Source: Parasutterella excrementihominis YIT 11859
GTDB taxonomy: Bacteria; Pseudomonadota; Gammaproteobacteria; Burkholderiales; Burkholderiaceae_F
DNA: 64,000 bases
Assembly: GCF_000205025.1 (NCBI RefSeq)
Contig: NZ_GL883760.1
Location: forward strand, 1-64,000
Direction: 5' to 3'
Both the position numbers and the translations under genes were made by a program. Below, in pieces: positions 16,577 through 26,094 of this stretch; positions within the stretch are counted from its first letter, which is position 1, and every line of letters starts with the position of its first letter. The notes beneath the pieces were generated by a model. That model saw only the letters and a list, made by a program, of their open reading frames with translations, was not told the DNA's origin and made no database searches.

Positions 16577-17263
16577 TTGAACACTGGGGAGACAACCGTT
16601 CTCGTTGTGGAGCCGGATCTTGACACACAGCGAGTCTATCGTCAGCGTCTTATTCATGATCCTGACATTAAACTGATTGGCATTTGTTCAAGCATTGCCT
16701 CTGCAACAGCACTGCTTGCTCAAACAAACTGCGACATCCTGTTCACGGAACTCAATCTTCCGGACGGGGACGGCTTGGATTTTATCCGCCGTGCCTCTGA
16801 AGATCTCGCGGTTCAAAGTATCGTTGCCGTCACTTCCAAAAACTCAGCTGCCGACATCGCCACTGCCATTGAAAACGGTGCCGTCGGCTATATCACGAAG
16901 CAGGACTCCGACCTTCACGATGTCGGGAACTACATTCGCATTCTGCGTGCACACGGAAGTCCGATGAGCCCAACCGCAGCGAGGGTCTTAGTCGATGCCC
17001 TGCGTCGGAAGCCGACTGTCAAGCCGGTCGTTTCCGTCGCGGCGAGCCGGCCTGCCGTCGCGAATCCCTTGTCGCCGAGAGAAACCGAAGTTCTCAATCT
17101 TCTTGCCCGAGGCATGAGTTTCGCAGAGATCAGTTCCGTTCTGAACATCTCCTGCCACACGGTCACGGCGCACATCAAGAAGATTTACCGCAAGCTGCAG
17201 GTGCATTCCCGCGGAGAAGCGGTTTACGAAGCCGCCCAGCTCGGAATTCTTCCGGCCATGTAA
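16577..17263 (+). CDS. LuxR/NarL-type response regulator with Glu at the phospho-acceptor site
   Basis: A 228-residue transcription factor with an N-terminal receiver domain (about 6-125) and a C-terminal LuxR-type helix-turn-helix (SPRETEVLNLLARGMSFAEIS through HIKKIYRKL). In the receiver, the segment that normally holds the phosphorylated Asp reads FTELNLPDGDG, placing Glu58 there, and only one acidic residue remains in the usual pair (Glu12-Pro13). Thr86 and Lys108 are kept. This suggests phosphorylation-independent activity. The start is TTG at 16577, supported by GGGAGG six nt upstream. No histidine kinase gene is adjacent, so it is an orphan. Confidence 0.9.
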   Translation: MNTGETTVLVVEPDLDTQRVYRQRLIHDPDIKLIGICSSIASATALLAQTNCDILFTELNLPDGDGLDFIRRASEDLAVQSIVAVTSKNSAADIATAIENGAVGYITKQDSDLHDVGNYIRILRAHGSPMSPTAARVLVDALRRKPTVKPVVSVAASRPAVANPLSPRETEVLNLLARGMSFAEISSVLNISCHTVTAHIKKIYRKLQVHSRGEAVYEAAQLGILPAM

Positions 17264-17266
17264 TTC

Positions 17267-17297
17267 AAAAGCCGAAGGCTCGCACCTTCGGCTTTTT
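17267..17297. terminator. Terminator after the response regulator gene
   Basis: AAAAGCCGAAGG and CCTTCGGCTTTTT pair over 12 bp around a 6-nt loop. A-run and T-run on the two sides make it usable by the convergent moaC as well. Confidence 0.85.
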
Positions 17298-17312
17298 CTT
17301 AGATTGGGTTTT

Positions 17313-17792
17313 CTACTTCTTTAAAACCCAGTCGCCGCTTTTGCCGCCGTGCTTTTCCAGCAGGCGGATATCGGTCATGCACATGCCGCGGTCCACTGCT
17401 TTAAGCATGTCGTAGATGGTCAGCAGGCCGACTTGGACAGCGGTTAAGGCTTCCATTTCAACCCCGGTTCTGCCTTTGGTTTCACACGTCGCTACGCAGC
17501 GAACTTTGCTTTCTTCCGGATAGAGCTCAAAGTCAACATTCACATGCGTTAAGGCGATCGGATGGCAAAGAGGAATCAAATCCGGTGTCTTCTTCGAGCC
17601 CATGATGGCAGCAATACGTGCAACCGCCAGAACGTCTCCCTTCTTGGCGTTTCCCTTTTCCACCAGAGCAAAAGTCTCGGGATGCATGCTGATCCAGCCT
17701 TCGGCGATGCCGATGCGGTGTGTCTGATCTTTATCAGCAATATCCACCATATGGGCTTCGCCCGCCTGGTTGAAATGAGTCAACTCGGACAT
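17313..17792 (-). CDS. moaC: Cyclic pyranopterin monophosphate synthase
   Basis: Second enzyme of molybdenum cofactor synthesis; converts the cyclic GTP derivative made by MoaA to cPMP. The 159-residue product carries both diagnostic motifs: [14 protein letters not shown] (about 75-88) and [16 protein letters not shown] (about 104-119), with the conserved Asp and Lys near [19 protein letters not shown] precedes the ATG. It stands alone; other moa genes are outside the window. Its presence implies molybdoenzymes, consistent with anaerobic respiration. Confidence 0.96.
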   Translation of the reverse strand: MSELTHFNQAGEAHMVDIADKDQTHRIGIAEGWISMHPETFALVEKGNAKKGDVLAVARIAAIMGSKKTPDLIPLCHPIALTHVNVDFELYPEESKVRCVATCETKGRTGVEMEALTAVQVGLLTIYDMLKAVDRGMCMTDIRLLEKHGGKSGDWVLKK

Positions 17793-17889
17793 ATAAATAC
17801 CTTTTTAGAATTAGTTACAGCAAAAAACAGTATTACTGTTATATTTTTCCTTACTCTTTGAATGATAAATATTATTGGGTAAAAACGGA

Positions 17890-19374
17890 ATGACTTTGAA
17901 ACCGCTGCTCTCTCTGTGCCTCTCCTGCCTTTTAGCCGCAGCGCCGGCCGCAGGAACGTACGCCCAGAACTACAATCTACCGAATCTCGGTGCGGCAGGT
18001 GGTTCGGCCCTATCTCCGATGCAGGAACGTCAGCTCGGAGAGGAGATCATGGTCGAAGTTCGCTCCGATCCTACCTATCTGAATGACCCTGAGACCATCG
18101 ACTATCTGATGCGTCTCGGCTACAAGCTCGTGTCTGCCGGTCCGGGATCCAGTTATTCCTTTTTCTTTTTCCCGATCCGCGATCCCTCCATCAATGCGTT
18201 CGCACTGCCCGGAGGTTTCATTGCCGTTCATACCGGTCTTGTCACAGCCGCTTCCAGTGAAAGCGAGCTCGCTTCCGTCCTTTCTCACGAAATCGGACAC
18301 GTCACTCAGCGCCATATCGCCCGAATGATTGAAAACCAAAAAGGCAATTGGGCAGCGACCTTAGGCTCTCTGCTCGTCGCCATTTTGGCTGCCCGAGCCG
18401 GTTCTGCGGACGGCGCGGCAGCCTCGGTCATCGGCACTCAGGCAGCCTTGGCACAGAATTATTTATCGTTCTCCCGCGACGCCGAACGTGAAGCCGACCG
18501 CGTGGGCTTTAATTCTTTGGTCCGTGCTGGATTCGATCCGAAGGGCATGGAAAACTTCTTCGAACGTCTAGACTTTAATAACCGCGCGTATGAAGGCTCG
18601 CGTGCTGCACCTGCTTACCTGCGCACACACCCGCTGACCATTGATCGTATGAGCGAAGCTCAGAACCGCTCGCGCATGGCCGGCAAAAGAAATCACAAAG
18701 ACTCCTTGGACTTCTTCCTGATCCGTGCGCGTCTTCGCGTTCTCCAGTCCAACCGCTATCAAGGATGGTCGGATGCTGCCGACTATTTCAGAAATGAGCT
18801 GAAAACTGCGACCGGTTATCAGGCGATCGGGGCCCACTACGGTTTAGCCGTGGCCGCCCAAAGAATGAAAAACAAGGCCGAGGCACTCAAGCAGATTGAA
18901 ATCGCTCAGAAGATGGCAGGCGGAAACTCCGCCATCATCAACAAGCTGCATTCAAATCTCGTGTTTGAATCTTCTCCGGAAAACCGCTCACGAGGACTTC
19001 AGCTCGCAAAGAGCGCTCAGCAAAAATCGCCTTTATCTACGATGCTTGTTCTCAATTACGGTGACTTGCTGCTCAGGGATAAGAAATACAACGACCTTCT
19101 GAACTTCTTGCGCCGGCAGCACGCGTTATCAAAGTCGACGGTTGAGTACCAGTCCTTCCTCGGCCAAGCCTACGAAGCACTAGGTAAAGTAAGCCAGAGT
19201 CACCAGGCGATCGGTGAAATGTACGCGCTGCAAGGTCAGCGTGTTGCCGCCATTCAGCAGCTTTCGCTTGCCCAAAAGGCCAATGACGGAGACTTCTACA
19301 CCATGAGCGAAATTGATGCTCGACTCAGAGAACTTCGTCGAGACGAAGACTTTGACCGCAAGCATTCCAATTAG
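17890..19374 (+). CDS. Periplasmic M48 metalloprotease with TPR domain, BepA/YfgC-like
   Basis: A 494-residue periplasmic protein. After a Sec signal peptide (ending GTYAQ), the M48 zinc protease domain has HEIGHVTQRH (about residues 136-145) and the third ligand Glu in DAEREADRVGF. The C-terminal 220 residues are helical repeats of TPR type. BepA in E. coli helps assemble or degrade LptD and other outer-membrane proteins; the same role is likely here, with lptD also in this window. I start at ATG 17890, which begins the signal peptide; a TTG at 17875 is possible. Confidence 0.9.
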   Translation: MTLKPLLSLCLSCLLAAAPAAGTYAQNYNLPNLGAAGGSALSPMQERQLGEEIMVEVRSDPTYLNDPETIDYLMRLGYKLVSAGPGSSYSFFFFPIRDPSINAFALPGGFIAVHTGLVTAASSESELASVLSHEIGHVTQRHIARMIENQKGNWAATLGSLLVAILAARAGSADGAAASVIGTQAALAQNYLSFSRDAEREADRVGFNSLVRAGFDPKGMENFFERLDFNNRAYEGSRAAPAYLRTHPLTIDRMSEAQNRSRMAGKRNHKDSLDFFLIRARLRVLQSNRYQGWSDAADYFRNELKTATGYQAIGAHYGLAVAAQRMKNKAEALKQIEIAQKMAGGNSAIINKLHSNLVFESSPENRSRGLQLAKSAQQKSPLSTMLVLNYGDLLLRDKKYNDLLNFLRRQHALSKSTVEYQSFLGQAYEALGKVSQSHQAIGEMYALQGQRVAAIQQLSLAQKANDGDFYTMSEIDARLRELRRDEDFDRKHSN

Positions 19375-19532
19375 TCATTCTGATTGCCGGCATCAAACGC
19401 TGGCGGCCGGCCGTTTGCACTATCGTTGTCAAAAGTTACTTTTTTCGGGCTTAAAGCGCGCTCATTTAGTGAGAAAATGGTCAGAATTAACTTTTTGAGA
19501 TCTAAGGTTATAAATTGACTGAAGAAATAAAG

Positions 19533-20576
19533 ATGAACAATCCGATTGAAACTGATGCCGTCATCATCGGCGCCGGTCCCGTCGGACTTTTCCAAGTTTT
19601 TGAATTGGGCCTTCTTGAAATGAAAGCCCATGTTTTGGATTCTTTAAACCATCCGGGCGGTCAGTGCGTCGAGCTCTACCCCGACAAACCGATTTACGAC
19701 ATTCCGGCAGTTCCCGTCTGCACCGCCAAAGAGCTGACGGAAAACCTGCTCAAGCAGATTGAACCGTTCAAACCGACCTTCCACTACGGTGAGGAAGCTC
19801 AGGTTCTTAAGAAGCTTGACGACGGACGTCTCTACGTTAAAACATCTAAGGGTACCGAATTTTTAGCCAAGGCCGTCTTCATTGCAGCCGGCGTCGGCAG
19901 CTTCCAGTCCCGTACGCTCAAAGTTCCGCACATTGAACAGTTCGAAGGCAAACAGCTCCACTACCGCGTCAAGAATCCTGAGATTTTTGAAGGCAAGAAC
20001 ATCGTTATTTGCGGCGGCGGAGACTCCGCCCTTGACTGGTGTCTAAACCTCGTCAGCAAGGCCGAAAGCGTTGTACTGGTCCACCGCAGAGAAGGCTTCA
20101 GAGCTGCGCCTGCCTCTGTTAGCAAGATGAAAGAGCTTTGCGACAACTGGGAAATGCAGTTTGAAGTCGGTCAGGTTACCGGCTTTACGGAAGAAAACGG
20201 CCAGATGACCGAAGTTAAGGTCACCGGCGCCGACGGCGTCACTCGCCGCATTCCTGCTGAACACCTGCTCGTTTTCTTCGGCTTGCAGCCGAAACTCGGA
20301 CCGATTGCGGATTGGGGCCTGACGCTCGAAAGAAAACAGATCGTTGTGGACACTGCCCGCTTCGAAACCAACATCCCGGGCGTTTTTGCCGTCGGCGATA
20401 TCAACATTTATCCGGGCAAAAAGAAACTGATCCTGTCCGGTTTCCATGAATGCGCGCTGGCTGCTTTCGCTGCTTCCGAATACGTGTATCCGGAAAAACG
20501 CGTTCTCCTGCAGTACACGACAACAAGCCCGAAACTGCACAAAGTGCTCGGCGTTGAAACACCGCACTTTGACTAA
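19533..20576 (+). CDS. Ferredoxin/flavodoxin-NADP reductase, TrxR-like type
   Basis: A 347-residue FAD enzyme that exchanges electrons between NADPH and ferredoxin. It has the FAD-binding [11 protein letters not shown] at the N-terminus, the NADPH-binding [11 protein letters not shown] in the middle (about 155-165), and the FAD-contacting [18 protein letters not shown] near the C-terminus. It lacks the CxxC of thioredoxin reductase, which fits the YumC/FNR2 group. I start at ATG 19533 to match the usual N-terminus; a TTG at 19515 would add six residues. Confidence 0.92.
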   Translation: MNNPIETDAVIIGAGPVGLFQVFELGLLEMKAHVLDSLNHPGGQCVELYPDKPIYDIPAVPVCTAKELTENLLKQIEPFKPTFHYGEEAQVLKKLDDGRLYVKTSKGTEFLAKAVFIAAGVGSFQSRTLKVPHIEQFEGKQLHYRVKNPEIFEGKNIVICGGGDSALDWCLNLVSKAESVVLVHRREGFRAAPASVSKMKELCDNWEMQFEVGQVTGFTEENGQMTEVKVTGADGVTRRIPAEHLLVFFGLQPKLGPIADWGLTLERKQIVVDTARFETNIPGVFAVGDINIYPGKKKLILSGFHECALAAFAASEYVYPEKRVLLQYTTTSPKLHKVLGVETPHFD

Positions 20577-20603
20577 TTTCTCGGTTTACCGGGTTCCTAG
20601 ATA

Positions 20604-20647
20604 GGAAAATCCGCCGAAAGCTTTGAGCTGACGGCGGATTTCCTTTT
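20604..20647. terminator. Terminator between convergent ferredoxin-NADP reductase and mrp genes
   Basis: AAATCCGCCG and CGGCGGATTT form a 10-bp stem around a 15-nt loop, extended by GGA/TCC at its base and followed by TTTTT on the plus strand. Confidence 0.75.
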
Positions 20648-20657
20648 TCAATCTCTT

Positions 20658-21731
20658 TTAGGTATCGGATACCTTAATGGAGGGCATCTTCGCGCTGTAG
20701 TCTTTGTTCTTCTTAGAAACGGCGACTGCCAACTTACGAGCGATTTCTCTGTAAGCCTGAGCGACCTTGCTGTCCGGGTCAGAGATCACGATCGGTTCGC
20801 CCTTGTCCATGCTCAGACGAATGTTAATGTCGAGCGGGAGTTCGCCTAAAAGTTCAACACCGTACTGCGCAGCCATCTTGGCTGCGCCGCCTTCGCCGAA
20901 GATATGTTCTTCATGGCCGCACTTCGAGCAGATATGAGTAGCCATATTCTCGATGATGCCGAGGATGGGAACGTTCACTTTTTCGAACATCACGAGACCC
21001 TTACGAGCGTCCATCAGAGCGATGTCCTGCGGAGTCGTTACCACTACGGCGCCTGTCAAAGGAACTTCCTGAGACAAAGAGAGCTGAATGTCGCCGGTTC
21101 CCGGGGGCATATCAACGATGAGGTAGTCCAAGTCTTTCCAATTGGTCTGTTTCAGAAGCTGCTGGAGTGCGGAAACTGCCAGCGGACCTCTCCAAATCAT
21201 CGGCTGATCCGGATCGATGAGCACGCCGACGGAAGCGACCTGCAGACCGTGAGCAACCATCGGTTCAAGAGTCTTACCGTCAACGGAGTAAGGTTTATCA
21301 GTGATGCCGAGCATAGTCGGCTGGCTCGGACCGTAAACGTCGGCATCCAGCAGGCCGACTTTGGCGCCTTCCTGCTGAAGGGCAAGTGCTAAGTTCGCAG
21401 ACACAGTGCTTTTGCCTACGCCGCCCTTGCCGCTGGAGACGGCAATGATGTTGCGGACAGAGTCAAAAACTTTAACGCCTCTCTGTACTTCGTGAGCGAT
21501 GATGTTTTGGCTGATTTTGACATCGGCGGGGATGCCGGCTTCGACCAATTTAGCGCGGACCATCTCTTCAATGACGGATCCCTGTGTTTTGGCCGGATAA
21601 TCTAATTCGATCTGGACGGTTGTTTTTCCGTCTTCTGTAGTAACTTTCTTCAAAGCCTTAGAAGAAACTAAGTCTTTGCCCGTATTCGGGTCAATGACGC
21701 CAGAGAGAACCTCTCTGATTTTTTCCTGCAT
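20658..21731 (-). CDS. Iron-sulfur cluster carrier ATPase, Mrp/ApbC
   Basis: A 357-residue P-loop NTPase of the Mrp/NBP35 family that carries and delivers Fe-S clusters. The N-terminal 80 residues are a MIP18/DUF59 domain. The deviant Walker A GKGGVGKST lies at 101-109, and the bridging-cluster motif CSKCG is near residue 265. AAGGAG lies 7 nt before the ATG. It is divergent from metG, the same neighbour as in E. coli, which supports the assignment. Confidence 0.95.
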   Translation of the reverse strand: MQEKIREVLSGVIDPNTGKDLVSSKALKKVTTEDGKTTVQIELDYPAKTQGSVIEEMVRAKLVEAGIPADVKISQNIIAHEVQRGVKVFDSVRNIIAVSSGKGGVGKSTVSANLALALQQEGAKVGLLDADVYGPSQPTMLGITDKPYSVDGKTLEPMVAHGLQVASVGVLIDPDQPMIWRGPLAVSALQQLLKQTNWKDLDYLIVDMPPGTGDIQLSLSQEVPLTGAVVVTTPQDIALMDARKGLVMFEKVNVPILGIIENMATHICSKCGHEEHIFGEGGAAKMAAQYGVELLGELPLDINIRLSMDKGEPIVISDPDSKVAQAYREIARKLAVAVSKKNKDYSAKMPSIKVSDT

Positions 21732-21874
21732 TGTGTTCTCCTTACTGTTGGACTCGGCAGGCGTGAGAGCCTCTTTCCAAGTTCGTCCTAGGATATCAGA
21801 TAGTTCGTAACTACTGCTTACGAGTTCCTGATCCGCTAAAATTATTTCTTTTCAAAAGCATTCTAGAAAAAGTC

Positions 21875-23977
21875 ATGACTAATCGCACTATCTTCTTGAC
21901 GACGGCACTGCCGTACGCCAATGGAAACTTCCATTTCGGACACATCATGGAATATATCCAGGCCGACATTTGGGTCCGTCATCAGCGGATGTGCGGATCA
22001 ACCGTTCACTTTGTCGGTGCAGACGATGCCCACGGTGCTCCGATTATGATTTCGGCTCAGAAAAAAGGCGTCACGCCCCAGGAATATGTCGCCGAAATCT
22101 CTGCCGGCCGCGCCAAGTACCTTGACGGATTCTTTATCCGCTTCGACCACTGGCATTCCACCGACAGTAAAGAGAATACCGAGCTCGCGCAGGACATCTA
22201 CAAGCGCCTGAAAAAAGCCGGTCTGATTTACTCTAAAGAAATCGAGCAGTATTACGACCCGGTTCGTCAGATGTTCCTTGCCGACCGCTTTATCAAAGGC
22301 ACCTGCCCCAAGTGCGGCGCACCTGACCAGTACGGCGATTCCTGCGAAGTCTGCGCTTCCGTCTATCGTCCGACCGACCTGATCAATCCCTACTCCGCAC
22401 TCTCCGGAAGCAAGCTTGAACTGCGTAAGTCCAAACACTTTTTCTTCAAACTGTCCGATCCCAACTGCGTAGAGTTCCTGCGTCAGTGGACACGCAGTAC
22501 TGCCCCCGACGGCACGCCTCGTCTTCAGTCTCAGATCGTTGCAAAAACAGCCGAATGGCTGGGCAAGGACGGAGATCTGAGCGACTGGGACATCTCTCGC
22601 GACGCTCCTTATTTCGGCATTGAAATCCCCGATGAGCCGGGCAAATTCTTCTACGTTTGGCTGGATGCCCCGATCGGCTACCTCGCCAGTCTGAAGGCAT
22701 ACTGCGAATCCAAGGGCATCAATTTCGAAGCTCTGCTGGAAACATCTACAACCGAGCAGATTCACATCATCGGTAAGGACATCGCCTACTTCCATACGCT
22801 TTTCTGGCCTGCCATGCTGCACTTCTCCGGCAAACCTTTCCGTGTGCCGGATCACGTTTGGGCTCACGGCTTCGTTACCGTAGACGGTCAGAAGATGAGC
22901 AAGAGCCGCGGCACTGGTCTTGATCCCCTGGTTTATCTTGAACTCGGCATGGATCCGGAGTGGCTGCGCTACTACTTCGCCTACAAGCTCAATTCCAAGG
23001 TCGAAGACGTAGACTTCAGCTCTGCCGACTTCATTTCCCGTACCAACTCCGACTTAGTCGGCAAGTACGTCAACATTGCCAGCCGTTCCGCAGGCTTCCT
23101 CGTCAAGCGTTTCGAGGGCCGCGTCTCGGATCCGGCCATTGCAGAAAGCAGTCTGATTGCCGAAATCAAGGCCGCCGCTCCTGATATCAATGCTTCTTTC
23201 GAAGGTCGTGAATACGGCAAAGCCCTCCGCGCCGTGATGGAGCTTGCCAACAAAGTCAACGAATACGTCGACCAAAAACAGCCTTGGGAATTGGCTAAAC
23301 AGCCCGAGAGAGCTGCAGAGCTACACGCTGTCTGCTCCGTGACGCTTGAAGCCTTCCGTCTGCTGACGCTGTTCCTGAAGCCGGTTCTTCCCCGCACCGC
23401 AGAAAACGTCGAAACGTTCCTCAACTGCGGCGAGCTGACATGGAACTCTGTTGACAACGCTTTATCTTCCGACAAACCGATCAACCCCTTCAAGCACCTC
23501 ATGAAGCGTGTTGATGAAAAACAAGTTCAGCAGCTCTTCGAACTGAGCTCTAAGGCAGCGAAGGCTGCTTCCGAGCCTGCCAAAGAAGAGAAGAAGGCAG
23601 AAGCCGAATCCGAAGAATTCGTCTTCGAACCCCTGGCTCCGAATATCACTTTTGACGACTTCGCCAAGGTCGACCTCAGAATCGGCAAGATCCTGGACTG
23701 CAAGAAAGTCGAAAAGAGCCGCAAACTGCTTCAGCTCACGATTGATGTCGGTGAAAAAGAACCGCGCAACATCTTCTCCGGCATTGCTGCTTACTACAAA
23801 CCGGAAGATCTGATCGGCAAACTCACCGCGGTTGTCGCGAACCTGGAACCGCGCAAGATGATGGGAAGCTTCTCCCAGGGCATGCTGCTTTCCGCTTCCG
23901 ACGGAGCCGATACACCTTCCGGCCTTTACCTGCTTGAACCCTTCCCGGGTGCTAAGCCGGGTATGCGTCTGCACTAA
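21875..23977 (+). CDS. metG: Methionyl-tRNA synthetase
   Basis: Charges tRNA-Met and initiator tRNA with methionine. The 700-residue enzyme has the class I signatures HFGH (residues 20-23, a HIGH variant) and KMSKS (in GQKMSKSRG). The zinc knuckle runs [17 protein letters not shown] near residues 145-161, the helical anticodon domain follows, and a C-terminal Trbp111/EMAP-like domain (last about 110 residues, from [14 protein letters not shown]) dimerises the enzyme and binds tRNA. A charged Lys/Glu/Ala linker joins the last two. It is followed by a strong terminator. Confidence 0.97.
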   Translation: MTNRTIFLTTALPYANGNFHFGHIMEYIQADIWVRHQRMCGSTVHFVGADDAHGAPIMISAQKKGVTPQEYVAEISAGRAKYLDGFFIRFDHWHSTDSKENTELAQDIYKRLKKAGLIYSKEIEQYYDPVRQMFLADRFIKGTCPKCGAPDQYGDSCEVCASVYRPTDLINPYSALSGSKLELRKSKHFFFKLSDPNCVEFLRQWTRSTAPDGTPRLQSQIVAKTAEWLGKDGDLSDWDISRDAPYFGIEIPDEPGKFFYVWLDAPIGYLASLKAYCESKGINFEALLETSTTEQIHIIGKDIAYFHTLFWPAMLHFSGKPFRVPDHVWAHGFVTVDGQKMSKSRGTGLDPLVYLELGMDPEWLRYYFAYKLNSKVEDVDFSSADFISRTNSDLVGKYVNIASRSAGFLVKRFEGRVSDPAIAESSLIAEIKAAAPDINASFEGREYGKALRAVMELANKVNEYVDQKQPWELAKQPERAAELHAVCSVTLEAFRLLTLFLKPVLPRTAENVETFLNCGELTWNSVDNALSSDKPINPFKHLMKRVDEKQVQQLFELSSKAAKAASEPAKEEKKAEAESEEFVFEPLAPNITFDDFAKVDLRIGKILDCKKVEKSRKLLQLTIDVGEKEPRNIFSGIAAYYKPEDLIGKLTAVVANLEPRKMMGSFSQGMLLSASDGADTPSGLYLLEPFPGAKPGMRLH

Positions 23978-23994
23978 TCGCATTCCATAGGAGG

Positions 23995-24027
23995 ACCCTC
24001 GGTCTCAGGCCGAGGGTTCTTTTTTTT
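23995..24027 (+). terminator. Terminator after metG
   Basis: ACCCTCGG (23995-24002) and CCGAGGGT (24010-24017) with a 7-nt loop, then TTCTTTTTTTT. Confidence 0.9.
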
Positions 24028-24152
24028 CGGCTACTGAAAAACCTTTATTTTTGGAAAATAGTTGAAGCTCGCCGCTCAAAAATGAGATATTGGGAGGATA
24101 ATCTAGGCACTTAGCTTCTGAACCCAAGTTCTAAATAAGTTTGTTTTACCTT

Positions 24153-24167
24153 GGCAGTCCGACTGCC
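24153..24167 (+). promoter_or_regulatory. Inverted repeat upstream of the SulP gene
   Basis: GGCAGT-CCG-ACTGCC, a perfect 6-bp inverted repeat with a 3-nt centre, 32 nt before the ATG at 24200. It could be an operator half-site pair or a small mRNA hairpin. The rest of the metG-SulP gap (222 bp) holds the metG terminator and a loose sigma70-like TTGAAG/GATATT pair near 24062-24090. Confidence 0.3.
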
Positions 24168-24199
24168 GTAAGTTATCCACTGTATTAGATCCAAGATAA

Positions 24200-25954
24200 A
24201 TGAGCGCGAGATCTCACATCGTAGAGGCCCTGCATCGTTTCCCGTTAGCACGATTCGAGCCGGCCTCTCTTTGCATTTTAAAAAATTATTCTTTTTCCAC
24301 TTTCACCAGTGACCTCTCTGCAGGCCTGACAGTCGGTGTAGTGGCGCTTCCGCTTGCGATGGCTTTTGCCATCGCTTCCGGTATGACACCGGAATCCGGT
24401 ATTTACACCGCGATCATCGCAGGATTTTTAATTTCTCTTTTAGGCGGATGCAAAGTCCAGATCGGCGGTCCGGCCGGTGCCTTCATTGTTATCGTCTACG
24501 GCATCATTGCTCAGTACGGCGTCGGCAACTTGCTCATTGCCACATTCTTCTCGGGCATATTCCTATTCCTAATGGGGCTCTTTAAGATCGGGAGCTTCAT
24601 TCGATTTATTCCGGTCTCGATCGTGATCGGCTTTACCAACGGTATCGCTGTGCTCATCGGTCTTTCTCAGATCAAGGACTTCTTAGGCCTGAACATTGCC
24701 AAGATGCCGGCTGACTTTTTCCATCAGATCGAGACGCTCGCCGGCGCCATCAATACCGTCAACCCTTATGCTGTCGGCTTAGGTCTTGCCTCCTTAATCA
24801 TCGTCTTTGTCTGGCCTCGTTCCTGGACAATCGGCGGTGCACCCTGGAGAAGGTGGCTTGCCAGAATTCCGAGTACCGTTGTCGTGCTGATCGTTATGAC
24901 CGCGCTGGTTTCTCTGTTTAACCTTCCGGTTGAAACCATCGGCTCCAAGTTCGGCGGCATTCCGCAAGGACTCCCGAAGTTCGAAGTTCCAGACATCAGC
25001 TGGGGCAATGTCAAGCAGCTGCTCGGACCGGCAATCACATTGGCCTTGTTAGGCGCTATCGAATCCCTGCTTTGTGCCCGCGTTGCCGATGCAATGACGG
25101 ACGAACGCCATGACCCCAATCAGGAACTGATGGGACAAGGCATTGCAAACTGCATCGTGCCTTTCTTCGGCGGTCTGCCGTCAACCGGCACCATTGCTCG
25201 TACCGTCACCAACATCAAGAGCGGGGCCGTCACTCCGATGGCCGGCATGATCCACAGTCTGACCCTTTTGGTCATTATCCTGGTAGCTGCTCCCTTGGCA
25301 ATGAACGTCCCTCTGTGTGCGCTTTCTGCCATCCTTTTGTTCATGGCCTTTAACATGGGCAATTGGCATGAATTTGTTCGCCTCAGACAGTTCACCATGT
25401 CTTATAAGGCAACGCTGCTGGTCACGTTCTTCCTGACGGTGATCTTCGACCTGACCGTTGCCGTTGAGATCGGTCTGCTCACTGCGGCCCTGTTCTTCCT
25501 CTATCGCATGAACACTCTCACTCGAGTGATTCCCAAAACGCTTCCCTTCGATGCTCCGAAGCAAATTGAAGCGTGGGCAATGGAAGGCGCGCTTTTCTTC
25601 GGTTCCGTTTCCAAGCTGGAAATCGTCACCGATCCGAAGCATATCTCCGCACCTGATGCACCGGATGTCGTGATCTTCGATTTCACGGATTTGCTGTCGA
25701 TCGACAACAGTGCACTTGACATCATCGAGTCCTTCCAGCGAAACCTCGTGAAACACGGCAAAATCCTGATTGTGGTCGGTGCGAGCGAGCATCCGCTGCG
25801 CCAAATGAGGCGTCTAGGCTTAGCCCAGCGTCTCGGCAAATATATGTGCCCTGACATGGAAACCGCGCTTCAATTAGCCCGTGAGGCAATCTACAAGAAA
25901 GAGGAACCGAACCCGAATCCGAGAGAAGAAATTCGGATTGTTGAACATAAGTAG
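24200..25954 (+). CDS. SulP family anion transporter with STAS domain
   Basis: A 584-residue inner-membrane transporter. The SulP core starts with SAGLTVGVVALPLAMAFAIASG and the conserved GPAGAF and GLPSTGTIARTVTN stretches, giving 12 to 14 membrane segments to about residue 435. A cytoplasmic STAS domain follows, with the VIFDFTDLLSIDNSALDII strand-loop-helix that carries the anti-sigma-antagonist-like Ser/Asp surface. Family members carry sulfate, bicarbonate or dicarboxylates; which one applies cannot be read from the sequence. The genes around it (metG upstream, a Crp-like regulator downstream) are separate units. Confidence 0.92.
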   Translation: MSARSHIVEALHRFPLARFEPASLCILKNYSFSTFTSDLSAGLTVGVVALPLAMAFAIASGMTPESGIYTAIIAGFLISLLGGCKVQIGGPAGAFIVIVYGIIAQYGVGNLLIATFFSGIFLFLMGLFKIGSFIRFIPVSIVIGFTNGIAVLIGLSQIKDFLGLNIAKMPADFFHQIETLAGAINTVNPYAVGLGLASLIIVFVWPRSWTIGGAPWRRWLARIPSTVVVLIVMTALVSLFNLPVETIGSKFGGIPQGLPKFEVPDISWGNVKQLLGPAITLALLGAIESLLCARVADAMTDERHDPNQELMGQGIANCIVPFFGGLPSTGTIARTVTNIKSGAVTPMAGMIHSLTLLVIILVAAPLAMNVPLCALSAILLFMAFNMGNWHEFVRLRQFTMSYKATLLVTFFLTVIFDLTVAVEIGLLTAALFFLYRMNTLTRVIPKTLPFDAPKQIEAWAMEGALFFGSVSKLEIVTDPKHISAPDAPDVVIFDFTDLLSIDNSALDIIESFQRNLVKHGKILIVVGASEHPLRQMRRLGLAQRLGKYMCPDMETALQLAREAIYKKEEPNPNPREEIRIVEHK

Positions 25955-25969
25955 TTCGTCCTTCTAGCG

Positions 25970-25994
25970 AGCCCGTCCGCAGCGACGGGCTTTT
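25970..25994 (+). terminator. Terminator after the SulP gene
   Basis: AGCCCGTC (25970-25977) and GACGGGCT (25984-25991) with a 6-nt loop, then TTTT. Confidence 0.8.
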
Positions 25995-26094
25995 CGTTTT
26001 TGCGTCCGAAAAATTAGAAACTGTTCTTGTCTGGACAGAAGCTCTTCTATCGTGGTATATCTTTACGAAAACAAAATAACCCTCGGAGACAAGG

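Noticed and set aside
21998-22867. 289-codon minus-strand frame opposite metG
   Set aside because: Antisense shadow of a certain aminoacyl-tRNA synthetase.
24028-24152. Possible leader peptide starting ATGAGATATTGG before the SulP gene
   Set aside because: Ten codons with no ribosome site at the right distance and no regulatory codon pattern.
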